Source: Psychrobacter sp. NG254 (GTDB taxonomy: Bacteria > Pseudomonadota > Gammaproteobacteria > Pseudomonadales > Moraxellaceae). From it: a DNA stretch of 64,000 bases. The notes beneath the pieces are model-generated. The model did not search any database. It worked only from the letters and a program-made list of their open reading frames with translations, and had not been told where the DNA came from. Positions 54,294-62,645 of this stretch are shown piece by piece. The position numbers were made by a program, and so were the translations under genes. Numbering within the stretch: the first letter of the stretch is position 1; each line of letters begins with the position of its first letter. The stretch covers positions 372,001-436,000 of the forward strand of contig NZ_JADHDA010000004.1 in NCBI RefSeq assembly GCF_015277735.1, in the 5' to 3' direction.

Positions 54294-54569
54294 ATGAAAT
54301 GTAGTAATTGTGGTCAAGAAGGACATAACCGTCGCACATGTCAAGCCTTATATCTAGAGAACAACTTACCTAGGGATAGAGCACTTATTTTAAGACTTGA
54401 TAATATGACAGAAGACGAACAAAACAGAATGCACTCAGAAATAGTCAAATTAAAGAAAAAAGAAACTTCTGACAGTGTCATTGCTACACTAGTAGAAGGC
54501 AAAAGCAGCGAACTTCCAAGTAAGATAAAGGCTATACATTCTTCAATAGAAGACCAATGTGATGAGTAA
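54294..54569 (+). CDS. CCHC zinc-knuckle protein
   Basis: The 91-aa protein begins with MKCSNCGQEGHNRRTC, an exact C-x2-C-x4-H-x4-C zinc knuckle at residues 3-16. These motifs bind single-stranded nucleic acid in eukaryotic and retroviral proteins and are uncommon in bacteria. The rest is charged and helical (NNLPRDRALILRLDNMTEDE, MHSEIVKLKKKETSDSVIAT), ending EDQCDE. The gene starts 10 bp after the preceding stop with GAGGTGATGAA as ribosome-binding site. Its end overlaps the HNH gene start by 8 bases, so the two are translationally coupled and probably act together. Confidence 0.8.
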   Translation: MKCSNCGQEGHNRRTCQALYLENNLPRDRALILRLDNMTEDEQNRMHSEIVKLKKKETSDSVIATLVEGKSSELPSKIKAIHSSIEDQCDE

Positions 54570-54795
54570 AAGTCGACCTTACTCACACACTAAGCAGCAA
54601 CGTGAAATAAAGAGATTACAAGCTCATCTCTGTATCGTCTGTTGGAATACTGAAAAAAAAGAAGCTAGAGGACACCATCTTATACCTTACTCTGAAGATG
54701 GTAGCTCTAATATTATTAACTTTGTCACTCTATGTAACGATTGTCATAAAAAATATCATAATGGGAAATTAAAAATTGATATATATAGGTTCTGA
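54562..54795 (+). CDS. Small HNH endonuclease-like protein
   Basis: The frame includes a GTG at 54559, but the following ATG at 54562 is taken as the start, giving 77 aa. It has an HNH fold: a Cys pair CIVC, then ARGHHLIPYSEDGSSNIINF with the catalytic His and Asn, and VTLCNDCHKKYHNGK with the second Cys pair and metal-binding His. Both zinc pairs and the catalytic HH are intact, so it is probably an active DNA- or RNA-nicking nuclease. At 77 aa it is close to a bare HNH domain, so targeting may depend on the zinc-knuckle protein it overlaps. Confidence 0.85.
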   Translation: MSKSRPYSHTKQQREIKRLQAHLCIVCWNTEKKEARGHHLIPYSEDGSSNIINFVTLCNDCHKKYHNGKLKIDIYRF

Positions 54796-54883
54796 TTTTT
54801 ATAATAATTATTTAAGATATAGAATGTATGGCAGCTTCCAAAATTCAAATTAAACTATATCTTAAAAGTATAAAAAATGAGAC

Positions 54884-56245
54884 CTAAAAAGCTTCAATAC
54901 TAAGCGCCCGCCAGCCCCGCACATCAATCTTACCCGTAACCGCAGCAGATATTAAAGCGGTGCGGCGTTCTTGCATGAGTTGAATGGCTTGTTCTGCTTT
55001 ATATATTAGATGGTTAAATCTAGCTTTCTCATCTTCTATATATTTGATGATTGCTTCTATCTCTTTTTTAGGTGGTAAACCTATTTCGATACCGCCAACA
55101 GTTTCAGTATTTAAATTTAACTGAGTACCCATCTTCCCTAGACCTAAATAAGCTTGTCCTGCTTCAAAAATATAAAAAAGAAACTTATTATTAATTTTTA
55201 AAGTTGGAAAATAAACAAATCCATCATGAATACATGCTTTTGATATTGTTATACATGGCTTGCCTACAGTACCCGCGATACTCAAAAACAACTCACCTGC
55301 TTCTAACTTGACACTTAAAGAAGCGCCTAAATCAGACAGACGCTGTGTTGTCGTATCTAAGTACATACCCGCTCTAGAAACATCTGCAATACGTGTCCAA
55401 GCATACTCACCTTCGTCATCAAAATATTTTTGGTCAGCGATAGGTCTTGGACTAGCACCTCGTTTTATCTCAGATAAACGTTTAATACCTTTTACCTCCC
55501 AATGCTCAGGCACTTCCCCTAACCATTCAACATCTGAATCTTTCATCGTCGCATCAGGGTTTAAGCCTTTGGTCACGGCATGACTGATCACCGCTTGGCG
55601 CTTTTCTTTTAATAGTTGGATAAGCGTTTGCTGTTTTTCGATTAGAGTATCGATTTGGGCGGTTTCGTGGTCGAGGAAGTTGGCGATTTGAGCTTGATCT
55701 TGAATAGTAGGACGCGCAAAAGTGAAATTCAGTATATCCGAAATATTTAAACTAGCTTGGTTGGCTGTACCATGAGCGTTTAAATCTAAATGCTCTCTAT
55801 AAACATCAGTTTGTATAAGATAGAATAGAAATAAATTACTTAGGACATTGTTCTTAGGTGAAAGCACTACCGTATTTTGATTTAACAGACTACCATCAAG
55901 CTCGAATGGCAATATACCAATCTGCCCAACGGCACTATTTTTAACATCTGGAGTACTTCCTACAGTACTTATTATTATCTCTCCTTCCTTCAGTACAGAT
56001 TTAGGATATATCTCGGAAAAAGAAGATGGCAAAAATACTTCTGACTGACGAATAGTCTTATCTTTAATATCACTTGCTTTTACTACCCTTATACCTATAT
56101 CAGTGAAATCAGCTGACTTAAAAGCAACTCCTTTTCGTGTATTTAGATAAAGCTTAAGTGGTGAAACACTCCACTCGCTAGGAACTTGACCCAACCACTC
56201 AACCCCAGAGTCCTTATACTCTTCATATTGTTGATACTTCGCCAT
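54884..56245 (-). CDS. hsdS: Type I restriction-modification specificity subunit
   Basis: HsdS determines the bipartite DNA target for methylation and restriction. The 453-aa protein has two target-recognition domains with the usual repeated conserved regions: YKDSGVEWLGQVPSEW at the start and DSDVEWLGEVPEHWEVKGI in the middle, each followed by a variable domain. The long helices IANFLDHETAQIDTLIEKQQ and IIKYIEDEKARFNHLIYKAE end the halves. It starts at 56245, its ATG sharing one base with the hsdM stop (TAATG), so the two are translationally coupled. Both halves look complete; the target sequence cannot be read. Confidence 0.95.
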   Translation of the reverse strand: MAKYQQYEEYKDSGVEWLGQVPSEWSVSPLKLYLNTRKGVAFKSADFTDIGIRVVKASDIKDKTIRQSEVFLPSSFSEIYPKSVLKEGEIIISTVGSTPDVKNSAVGQIGILPFELDGSLLNQNTVVLSPKNNVLSNLFLFYLIQTDVYREHLDLNAHGTANQASLNISDILNFTFARPTIQDQAQIANFLDHETAQIDTLIEKQQTLIQLLKEKRQAVISHAVTKGLNPDATMKDSDVEWLGEVPEHWEVKGIKRLSEIKRGASPRPIADQKYFDDEGEYAWTRIADVSRAGMYLDTTTQRLSDLGASLSVKLEAGELFLSIAGTVGKPCITISKACIHDGFVYFPTLKINNKFLFYIFEAGQAYLGLGKMGTQLNLNTETVGGIEIGLPPKKEIEAIIKYIEDEKARFNHLIYKAEQAIQLMQERRTALISAAVTGKIDVRGWRALSIEAF

Positions 56246-58665
56246 TACGAATGCACCTCACCCAACAACTGCATAATCTCACTACTAACCGCATCCAAGT
56301 CCTCATCGATATCGGCAAGCGCGCGCGGTGGCTCGTACACATAGAAGTGACGGTTAAACGGAATCTCAAAACCCACAATGCCGATCTCTTCATCGATGGC
56401 ATCTGTCTTGTCGCTATTGATCCACGCATCAGGCACATGCGGCTGCACTTCATGAGCAAAGTATGCCTCAATTAATTCGGTGGTGGTCAGGCTTGGGTCA
56501 AGCGGTACGTTTTCATAATCGCGCAAGTCGCTGTCTGTTTGGAACTCTACAATCTTGGCTGGCTTGTCTGCTTTTTGATTAGTCGCGGTAGGTTTATAGC
56601 TAAACGCACCATAGAGCGGACTTTCAACCTTAAGCGCTTTTTTGATGACGGGTTCTGCTTCAGGATTTTTCCAAGTGATGGCATCCATCAGCTGCTTTTT
56701 CTCTTTAGCATCAAGACTAATATCTAAACTGGCATCAGCCTCTTTTAACGCTTGTTTGAGCACCTTCTCAAACTCATTAAAGTCATCGAACTGTTTTTCA
56801 CCGATAGCCGCTTGCAAGGCTTTGGCTTTATTCATAATCTCAAGCTGATCTTGCCAGAGCTTTGCATCGAGCACGTCTTTAATTTGCTTTTCTTTTAGCT
56901 CGCTAAAGTCTACCTTAATCATTGCCCGAGCTTCTAACGTGACGTTTGATAAGTCGCCGTAGCTTTTACTACTGTCATTACTGTCGCTATCAGTTGTCCA
57001 GTTACTACCAAATGCTTCATACAGCGCTGGCATGACCATATCAAACGGTTTAGAGGCATAACGTAAGGTTTCGATGGAATCGTCGGATAGCTGAGCGGAT
57101 AGACGTAGCGGACGCTCAATGGTGATACGGCGATAGCCAAACTCATGAGTGGCAAATATCTTACTGGCAAAAGTCTTGGCAGGCTCAGCTTTAGGATTAG
57201 CAGACTGACGGCCACGGTTAGACTTCACCTCTTCAGGCTTATCTAGCACGCGCGCATCGACTACCTCAAAGTCACCAAAGCTGCGGATAATGGTCTTGAT
57301 ATCATCATCGCTCATCTCGTTACGCTTTGAGCCAAGTGATTTACGCATCTTGCCGTATAGGTTACTGCCATCGATCAATTGCACATGGCCTTTACGCTCA
57401 GGCGCTTTCTTATTGCTTAATACCCATACATAGGTAGCGATACCCGTGTTGTAGAACATATCGGTAGGTAGGGCGATAATGGCCTCTAGTAAATCAGCCT
57501 CTAAGATATAACGGCGAATCTCACTCTCGCCACTTCCTGCGCCGCCTGTAAATAGCGGTGAACCATTTAAGATAATACCGATACGGCTGCCTTGGTTACT
57601 GTTTTGACCATTACTAGCTTCTTGCTCACCACCTTGCTCGTTACTAACGATCGGACGCATCTTGCTAATCAGATGCATCAAGAATAATAGCGAGCCATCA
57701 GACACGCGCGGCAAGCCAGCCCCAAAGCGACCATCAAAGCCTTTTTGCTCGTGTTCGTCTTTGATCTCACCTGATATCTTTTTCCAATCTACCCCAAAAG
57801 GTGGATTCGATAGCATATAGTCAAACTTCTCAGCGACCAGCTGATCGCTAGACAAGGTATTGCCCAGCTTAATGTTATTCACCTCTTGCCCTTTGATCAG
57901 CATGTCAGCTTTACAGATGGCATAAGACTCAGGGTTGAGCTCTTGCCCATAGGTACGCATGACCGCATCAGGGTTCAGCTCTAGCACGTATTCCATACCA
58001 GAGGATAGGAAGCCGCCCGTCCCTGCTGTTGGGTCATAAATGGTGCGAATAATGCCGTCTTTGGTCAATGCGTCATCATCTTCCATAAATACCAGTGAAG
58101 TAGTCAGGCGCACAATATCGCGCGGGGTAAAATGCTCCCCAGCAGTTTCGTTTGAGCTCTCTGCAAAGCGGCGGATTAACTCTTCAAACACAAAGCCCAT
58201 TTCATGGTTAGAGATAGCGTCAGGGCTAAGATCGGTAGTGGCGAATTTCTGCACCACTTTATACAACAAGTTAGCATCGGCCAATTGCCCAACAAACTCT
58301 TCAAACTTGAAGTGTTCAAATATCTCACGCGCGTCTTTAGAGAAGGATTGCACGTACTTGTTTAGGTTATCTTTGATATCGCTCTGACCCATCTTGCTCA
58401 AATCCATGGGCGAGGTATTATAAAACGCATGCTTGCTGGCACGTATGATGAACTTTTCTTGTGCTTCCTCTGGCAGACCTTTCTCAGCGATACGCTCACT
58501 CTCGGCAACCACAGCCGCTTTGGTGTCTGCTAATACGCACTCTAGGCGGCGCAGTAGTGTGAATGGCAGGATGATGCGGCCGTATTGAGACTGCTTAAAG
58601 TCACCACGTAATAGATCAGCGACAGACCAGATGAAAGCCGCTGTTTGAGAGAAGTTTTTGGTCAT
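56245..58665 (-). CDS. hsdM: Type I restriction-modification methyltransferase subunit
   Basis: HsdM makes N6-methyladenine as part of HsdM2S. The 806-aa protein is longer than EcoKI HsdM (529 aa), as in the long HsdM subgroup. AdoMet motif I is [13 protein letters not shown] (near 211), the catalytic motif IV is NPPFG (near 288), and the N-terminal helical region begins [26 protein letters not shown]-like [15 protein letters not shown] and an N6_Mtase-type block [20 protein letters not shown] complete the core. The C-terminal 300 residues are helical and less conserved. Modification should still work even though hsdR is frameshifted. Confidence 0.95.
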   Translation of the reverse strand: MTKNFSQTAAFIWSVADLLRGDFKQSQYGRIILPFTLLRRLECVLADTKAAVVAESERIAEKGLPEEAQEKFIIRASKHAFYNTSPMDLSKMGQSDIKDNLNKYVQSFSKDAREIFEHFKFEEFVGQLADANLLYKVVQKFATTDLSPDAISNHEMGFVFEELIRRFAESSNETAGEHFTPRDIVRLTTSLVFMEDDDALTKDGIIRTIYDPTAGTGGFLSSGMEYVLELNPDAVMRTYGQELNPESYAICKADMLIKGQEVNNIKLGNTLSSDQLVAEKFDYMLSNPPFGVDWKKISGEIKDEHEQKGFDGRFGAGLPRVSDGSLLFLMHLISKMRPIVSNEQGGEQEASNGQNSNQGSRIGIILNGSPLFTGGAGSGESEIRRYILEADLLEAIIALPTDMFYNTGIATYVWVLSNKKAPERKGHVQLIDGSNLYGKMRKSLGSKRNEMSDDDIKTIIRSFGDFEVVDARVLDKPEEVKSNRGRQSANPKAEPAKTFASKIFATHEFGYRRITIERPLRLSAQLSDDSIETLRYASKPFDMVMPALYEAFGSNWTTDSDSNDSSKSYGDLSNVTLEARAMIKVDFSELKEKQIKDVLDAKLWQDQLEIMNKAKALQAAIGEKQFDDFNEFEKVLKQALKEADASLDISLDAKEKKQLMDAITWKNPEAEPVIKKALKVESPLYGAFSYKPTATNQKADKPAKIVEFQTDSDLRDYENVPLDPSLTTTELIEAYFAHEVQPHVPDAWINSDKTDAIDEEIGIVGFEIPFNRHFYVYEPPRALADIDEDLDAVSSEIMQLLGEVHS

Positions 58666-59003
58666 GGGTTCGTCTTATTGTTTGTTTGGCAAGGTTGAAT
58701 AATGTTATAAAAAGCTAGAACAAATAAATGTCCAGTAAGATACTGAGAACTATATCAGATTTAAAGGTGAGTTACAGGCATGGCAGGTGTTGTTGATAAA
58801 AATCAAATCAATATAAAGATAGCATGGATAATATTCATAGTGACTAAGTCTTACATCACGGTGTTTTCGTCATTTTTCGTCACCCCTAGAGGCCTATTTT
58901 GCGCATATAAAAAAGATATTTATTAAAATAAAGCCATATAATACAAACACTTATGTATATACTACTGATTAGGTAAAATCATAAAGTGACGATATAAGTA
59001 TAA
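58666..59003. other. 338-bp gap between hsdM and the CdiI-like gene
   Basis: No gene is seen. The stretch should hold the hsdM promoter (minus) and that of the gene at 59004 (plus). At 58868-58886 it contains TTTCGTCATTTTTCGTCAC, an inverted match to the GACGAAAGT array that begins at 59010. Confidence 0.5.
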
Positions 59004-59408
59004 ATGCGTGACGAAAGTGACGAAAGTGACGAAAGTGACGAAAGTGACGAAAGTGACGAAAGTGACGAAAGTGACGAAAGTGACGACTATAAAGATAAGG
59101 TATGGAGAAATATTATGCTTGATGCATTTATATATTTAATGAATGCCTACTTCTATCAAGATTGGCAGGCAGAGTACTCCGATCATAGAGCAAACGACAC
59201 AGATGTAATCATACGTTTTGCGAGTAAGGAAAGTATAGAGATATTAGAAAGCTTAGTTCAAGACCTTGAATATATGCTAGAGAATAATCTTGCAGAGATT
59301 ATTTTTGAAAGTAACAGCTTTGATTTCGATCCAGTATTAAACGGTTATGCTAATGAGCATGCATGGATTGAATCAGCTTATGAGACATTGATTGCTGAAA
59401 TCAGATAA
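59004..59408 (+). CDS. CdiI-like immunity protein
   Basis: The frame allows 134 aa from 59004, starting with eight DES tripeptides, or 98 aa from ATG 59115, which follows GGAG at good spacing. The conserved part is the same: LMNAYFYQDWQAEYSD, VIIRFASKESIEILESLVQD, LEYMLENNLAEIIFESNSFD and EHAWIESAYETLI. This resembles the CdiI-type immunity family (PF18593-like), whose members have the AYFYQDW and a C-terminal Trp motif and are about 90-100 aa. The family length and GGAG favour the 59115 start. No toxin gene is nearby, so it looks like an orphan immunity gene next to attR. Confidence 0.65.
   Translation: MRDESDESDESDESDESDESDESDESDDYKDKVWRNIMLDAFIYLMNAYFYQDWQAEYSDHRANDTDVIIRFASKESIEILESLVQDLEYMLENNLAEIIFESNSFDFDPVLNGYANEHAWIESAYETLIAEIR
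59010..59081 (+). repeat. 9-bp tandem repeat GACGAAAGT, eight exact units
   Basis: Eight perfect contiguous copies of GACGAAAGT lie between the upstream ATG at 59004 and the better-placed start at 59115. In frame they encode DES. Exact tandem identity suggests recent expansion and variable copy number between strains. Confidence 0.95.
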
Positions 59409-59488
59409 TTTGTGCTTACTAGCATGATTCTTTTGTAAGCAGCTACAATCTTTTTCTACCTCGCAAACATAGAGTAACGATAATAAAA

Positions 59489-59510
59489 TGTTGTTAAATA
59501 TGTTGTTAAA
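59489..59510 (+). repeat. Right-end TGTTGTTAAA repeat pair
   Basis: TGTTGTTAAATATGTTGTTAAA is 22 bp and identical to 43360-43381 (two decamers 12 bp apart; written here only to mark identity, core TGTTGTTAAA). It lies 59 bases inside attR. With the left copies it fits arm-type integrase sites. Confidence 0.65.
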
Positions 59511-59568
59511 ATTAATTATAAAATTGCTGTATAGGTTGGCATTAAAGACTCTTAGAGTCATAGCCCAC

Positions 59569-59617
59569 TCTTGGTGGGCGCACCAATTATTGTATTTAGA
59601 CATAACCTCGCATTACC
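59569..59617 (+). repeat. attR direct repeat
   Basis: A 28-bp copy (59569-59596) identical to the 3' end of tRNA-Arg and its flank, extended to 49 bp with a single T/C difference at 59597. No tRNA body precedes it, so it is the distal attachment site. Confidence 0.92.
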
Positions 59618-59744
59618 TCAAACCCTTTAAACACTCGTCATTACCTACTAACACCTCCTTAATGTTGATAAATAATATGCAACGTCATTTTTTGTTGTTA
59701 ATTATGCAGTGAGGTTGTTGTTGATAGTACAAAATAGTTGCTCT
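59618..59744 (+). mobile_element. Remnant of an older island left end beyond attR
   Basis: DNA outside attR resembles DNA inside attL: CACTCGTCATTACCTA here against CACTTGTCATTACCTA on the left, then TGTTGATAAATA, TTTTGTTGTTAA and AGGTTGTTGTTGATAG-like stretches, in the same order, with about 45 bases missing. No integrase remains. This suggests a related element was once integrated at the same tRNA and mostly deleted. Confidence 0.5.
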
Positions 59745-60668
59745 TTAATCTAAGCTTTTTGTTCCTACAATCTCCGGAAGCTGTTGTAGTAGCCATTTCC
59801 GGAATTTGGTCACACTCATTGATGTGTTATGTCGACCTAAAGGCTCCAACATATAAAAGTTTTCTGCAGTACGTAAAACGGTATCCACTGGGCGCACTAG
59901 CGCACCGCTTTTCAGATAGTCATCTACAAGTGAGCCCCACGCCAAAGCAATACCTTGACCATTGATTGCAGCCTGAAGCAACATCGTGTAATTATTGATA
60001 TGAACTTTATTTTTAGGCGTAATAGTAGGATAACCTACTTCACTAAACCACTCAGGCCAAGTCATCCAGTCTATTCGTGCTTCATCAAGATTCAATAAAG
60101 TGCCACCAAATATTTTCTCTAGCGATCTATCATTATTAAACTGCACCAAATAATCCGGACTACAGACAGGAAAGACTTCTTCTGGAAATAGAGGGGTCAC
60201 CTCCATTCCTGCAGGTGGTACCCGACAGTAAAACAAAGCCAAATCGCAGTCCATACTATGCAAATCCACAACATTATCAGTTGCTAGTATTCTCAGGTCT
60301 ATGCCTTCTTCTTGCTGAAATCGTGCAACCTTAGGCAATAGCCAAAGTGCTGCCATGGCATGTGTGGTGGCTACTGTGACTTGATTTTCACCGCGCCATT
60401 TTTTGATTTCTCCGGTCGCTTGGGCAATATTAATCAGCGCACCATAAATGCTTTGATAATACTGCAATCCAGTAGGCGATAAAGAAATCTTACGGTTGGC
60501 TCGAATAAACAACTCTTTGCCAAGATACTCTTCTAATTGGCGTATCTGACGACTGACGGCTCCTTGCGTGACGTTTAGCTCATCAGCAGCTAAGGTAAAG
60601 CTCTGGTAGCGTGCTGCTACTTCAAACATAATAAGGCTGTTCATCGGGGGTAATGGCTTGATTTTCAT
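59745..60668 (-). CDS. LysR family regulator, GcvA-like
   Basis: The frame opens with GTG at 60674, but the ATG at 60668 follows AGGAG by five bases and is preferred, giving 307 aa. The HTH is PPMNSLIMFEVAARYQSFTL, AADELNVTQGAVSRQIRQLE, typical of the GcvA/AmpR-type LysR branch (starting with PPxxxL, TQGAVSRQI). The effector domain continues with VTVATTHAMAALWLLPKVAR. It lies downstream of the cupin, FAD oxidoreductase and rubredoxin genes on the same strand, with a terminator at 60892 between, so it is a likely regulator of that operon. Confidence 0.92.
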   Translation of the reverse strand: MKIKPLPPMNSLIMFEVAARYQSFTLAADELNVTQGAVSRQIRQLEEYLGKELFIRANRKISLSPTGLQYYQSIYGALINIAQATGEIKKWRGENQVTVATTHAMAALWLLPKVARFQQEEGIDLRILATDNVVDLHSMDCDLALFYCRVPPAGMEVTPLFPEEVFPVCSPDYLVQFNNDRSLEKIFGGTLLNLDEARIDWMTWPEWFSEVGYPTITPKNKVHINNYTMLLQAAINGQGIALAWGSLVDDYLKSGALVRPVDTVLRTAENFYMLEPLGRHNTSMSVTKFRKWLLQQLPEIVGTKSLD

Positions 60669-60891
60669 CGACACTCCTAGCTTGTCATCTTAGTAATAAC
60701 TAATCTATTCCTTAGATTAGAACGTAAATAGAGACACCTGAAAGCTTGAGTATATCATTAGAAGTCTTAAAAACTGATCGCGGTGTTCAACACTTCAAAA
60801 GTAAGGACACTAAGATACATGTGTGTTAATCATTATCACTTAAATGCGTTGTTATTGACTCTAATATCAATATTTATAAGAACGGTTATAA

Positions 60892-60937
60892 AAGAACAAA
60901 GCCCTTTAAATCCTAAGACTTAAAGAGCTTTGTTCTT
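60892..60937. terminator. Bidirectional terminator after the cupin gene
   Basis: AAGAACAAAGC (60892-60902) pairs with GCTTTGTTCTT (60927-60937), with inner CTTTAA/TTAAAG pairing. On the minus strand it is followed by a T-rich stretch. It ends the amine-oxidation operon before the LysR gene. Confidence 0.75.
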
Positions 60938-60948
60938 AAATATCGCAT

Positions 60949-61299
60949 TTATGTCAATCCATGGATTTCTTTCCAGTTACCAGGGTGCACAACATAGCCA
61001 AATAAGGCATGGCCACCGTATATAAGCTCTGTTCCCTCAGGAATCCAAAGCATCTGTCCTGGACGCACTTCGTACTTTTGACCATTAGCCGTCAACTCAA
61101 AACAGCCTTCTATCACAAAGACAACCTCATCGTAGAGTACTTGCCATGCGACCTCCGCACCTTCCCAACGAGCAAAACCTATCCCCATATTTGGAGAAAC
61201 GTCAGGCGTTAATGCCCTAGCAACATAAGCCATGCCTGGAGAGTCGCCACGTACACTAAATTCTAGGTTCTTACTATCTATTAATCTTACTTCACTCAT
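60949..61299 (-). CDS. EutQ-like cupin
   Basis: The frame opens at 61305, but ATG 61299 follows AGGAG at six bases and is preferred, giving 116 aa. It is a small cupin: the first metal motif region is WQVLYDEVVFVIEGCFELTA, and the second is RPGQMLWIPEGTELIYGGHA. It resembles EutQ-type cupins from ethanolamine utilisation. One of the usual cupin His ligands seems to be missing, so a metal enzyme role is uncertain. It begins 20 bp after the FAD oxidoreductase stop and is cotranscribed with it. Confidence 0.8.
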   Translation of the reverse strand: MSEVRLIDSKNLEFSVRGDSPGMAYVARALTPDVSPNMGIGFARWEGAEVAWQVLYDEVVFVIEGCFELTANGQKYEVRPGQMLWIPEGTELIYGGHALFGYVVHPGNWKEIHGLT

Positions 61300-61318
61300 G
61301 ATCATCTCCTAGCGGTTG

Positions 61319-62635
61319 CTATAGTTCACTGCGACTTTGCCATTTTGCAAGATTGATGCGGAACTTAACCCCCAGTCCTAAAAATGGTTCTGGTGGGTTT
61401 AAGCTTGGCATATCAGTCACATATTGAATATCACGCAAATCTTGGGAGTCTGCTCCTACCACCAGATCTGCGAGTAGCGTTCCAGAAATGGTTCCCCACG
61501 CCGCACCAACACCGTTGTCACACGCGCTGGCATACACGCCATCTTCTAACTCACCAAAGAAGTTCGTAAAATTGCGTGAAATGGCATAAACACCTCCCCA
61601 TGTATGGGTTAAAGGCACACCTGCTAGCTCAGGATAACGGGCTAAGAATGCTTTTCGATGATCCGTCTGAACCCATTGGCGTGTTTCATCACTGATGCTT
61701 TTGCCATATTTTGGTACATGTTTGTAGGTATTGCGAATAAGAATGCGGCGATCCGCAGTCATGCGTAATGTCGTACCAGCATGGTCAGCTGGTGTTAATC
61801 CCCAGTTTAAGTCACCTTTGTATATCTTCATCTCTTCATCAGTTAGTGGACGAGTCCAACTGGCAAAAGTCATCACGGGTAATAGACGATTTTTGAGATA
61901 GCCAAACTCTCGCGTAAAGATACTGGTGCCCAGTAATAACTTAGGTGTAATCACTGTTCCTTTATTACTGGTCAGTACCCAATTACCATTTAATTTCTGT
62001 ATGTCTGTAATTGGTGATTCTTCAAACAGTTCTACATTCTCAGGTAGATTGTTACCCATTCCTTGTACTAAAGCGGCAGGCTGCATGAGGCATGAGCCAG
62101 GCGTAAAAATAGCACGGCTATAATAATTGGTTCCAAGAACGCTACTGAGCTCTGCTTTTTCTACCCAGTGATAAGGCTCCCCTAGATTTTTCATCAAATG
62201 CTCAAAATTTTTTAGGTGCTCCTCACCACGTTCGCCAACTGCGCCTTGGTACTTACCTACTGCCGACCACTGACAATCGATGTTGTGCTGTTCGACCAAT
62301 CCTTGCAACTGAGATATGGCGGTTCTATTTAGGTGCAATAGCTTTTTCTTAAGCTCAGGATCTGGGTGCTCTAATGAAAACTTATGTGGCAAATCTATCA
62401 CAAAGCCTGAGTTACGCCCTGAGGCTCCTTCTGCTACACGCTGCGCATCTACCAATATAATACGCGCCTCTGGCTTTAGCTCAGCCAATCGTCTTGCGGC
62501 CGCTAGGCCAGCAAAGCCTGCACCAATAATCGCATAATCGGCTTTTTGTGTTCCAAGCAGTTTTTTGGCAGGTTCTGGCGTAGGTAATACGGAATACCAA
62601 CCACAGCTTTTGTCATCATTCGGTAAATTAACCAT
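61319..62635 (-). CDS. FAD-dependent amine oxidoreductase, PuuB/DadA-like
   Basis: The frame opens at 62725, but ATG 62635 follows GAGGAAATAATA and is preferred, giving 438 aa. The FAD-binding Rossmann motif is YAIIGAGFAGLAAARRLAEL (near 40), followed by AQRVAEGASGRNSGFVIDLP, a signature of gamma-glutamylputrescine oxidase and related DAO-family enzymes. A C-terminal FAD contact is YASACDNGVGAAWGT. It would oxidise a primary or secondary amine, releasing an aldehyde and reduced flavin. The cupin downstream and the rubredoxin-reductase fusion upstream lie on the same strand with short gaps. The substrate is unknown; polyamine or an N-substituted amino acid is plausible. Confidence 0.88.
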   Translation of the reverse strand: MVNLPNDDKSCGWYSVLPTPEPAKKLLGTQKADYAIIGAGFAGLAAARRLAELKPEARIILVDAQRVAEGASGRNSGFVIDLPHKFSLEHPDPELKKKLLHLNRTAISQLQGLVEQHNIDCQWSAVGKYQGAVGERGEEHLKNFEHLMKNLGEPYHWVEKAELSSVLGTNYYSRAIFTPGSCLMQPAALVQGMGNNLPENVELFEESPITDIQKLNGNWVLTSNKGTVITPKLLLGTSIFTREFGYLKNRLLPVMTFASWTRPLTDEEMKIYKGDLNWGLTPADHAGTTLRMTADRRILIRNTYKHVPKYGKSISDETRQWVQTDHRKAFLARYPELAGVPLTHTWGGVYAISRNFTNFFGELEDGVYASACDNGVGAAWGTISGTLLADLVVGADSQDLRDIQYVTDMPSLNPPEPFLGLGVKFRINLAKWQSRSEL

Positions 62636-62645
62636 TATTATTTCC

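Larger units (their letters stand above)
43232..59596 (+). mobile_element. Integrative island in tRNA-Arg(CCT), about 16.3 kb
   Basis: The element is bounded by direct repeats at 43232 and 59569. It has a P4-type integrase next to the tRNA, regulators including an AlpA-like protein, a DUF927 ATPase with adjoining iteron-like arrays, and a terminal cargo zone with type I restriction-modification, a three-gene minus-facing insert and a CdiI-like protein. There are no capsid, tail, conjugation or relaxase genes, so it resembles a P4-like satellite or non-self-transmissible integrative element. Several genes are AT-rich compared with the flanking chromosome. Confidence 0.92.

Noticed and set aside
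59010..59081. CRISPR array
   Set aside because: The repeats are 9 bp, contiguous and without spacers, so this is a simple tandem repeat.
43232..59617. Prophage
   Set aside because: No capsid, tail, portal, terminase or lysis gene is present; the element is satellite- or island-like.
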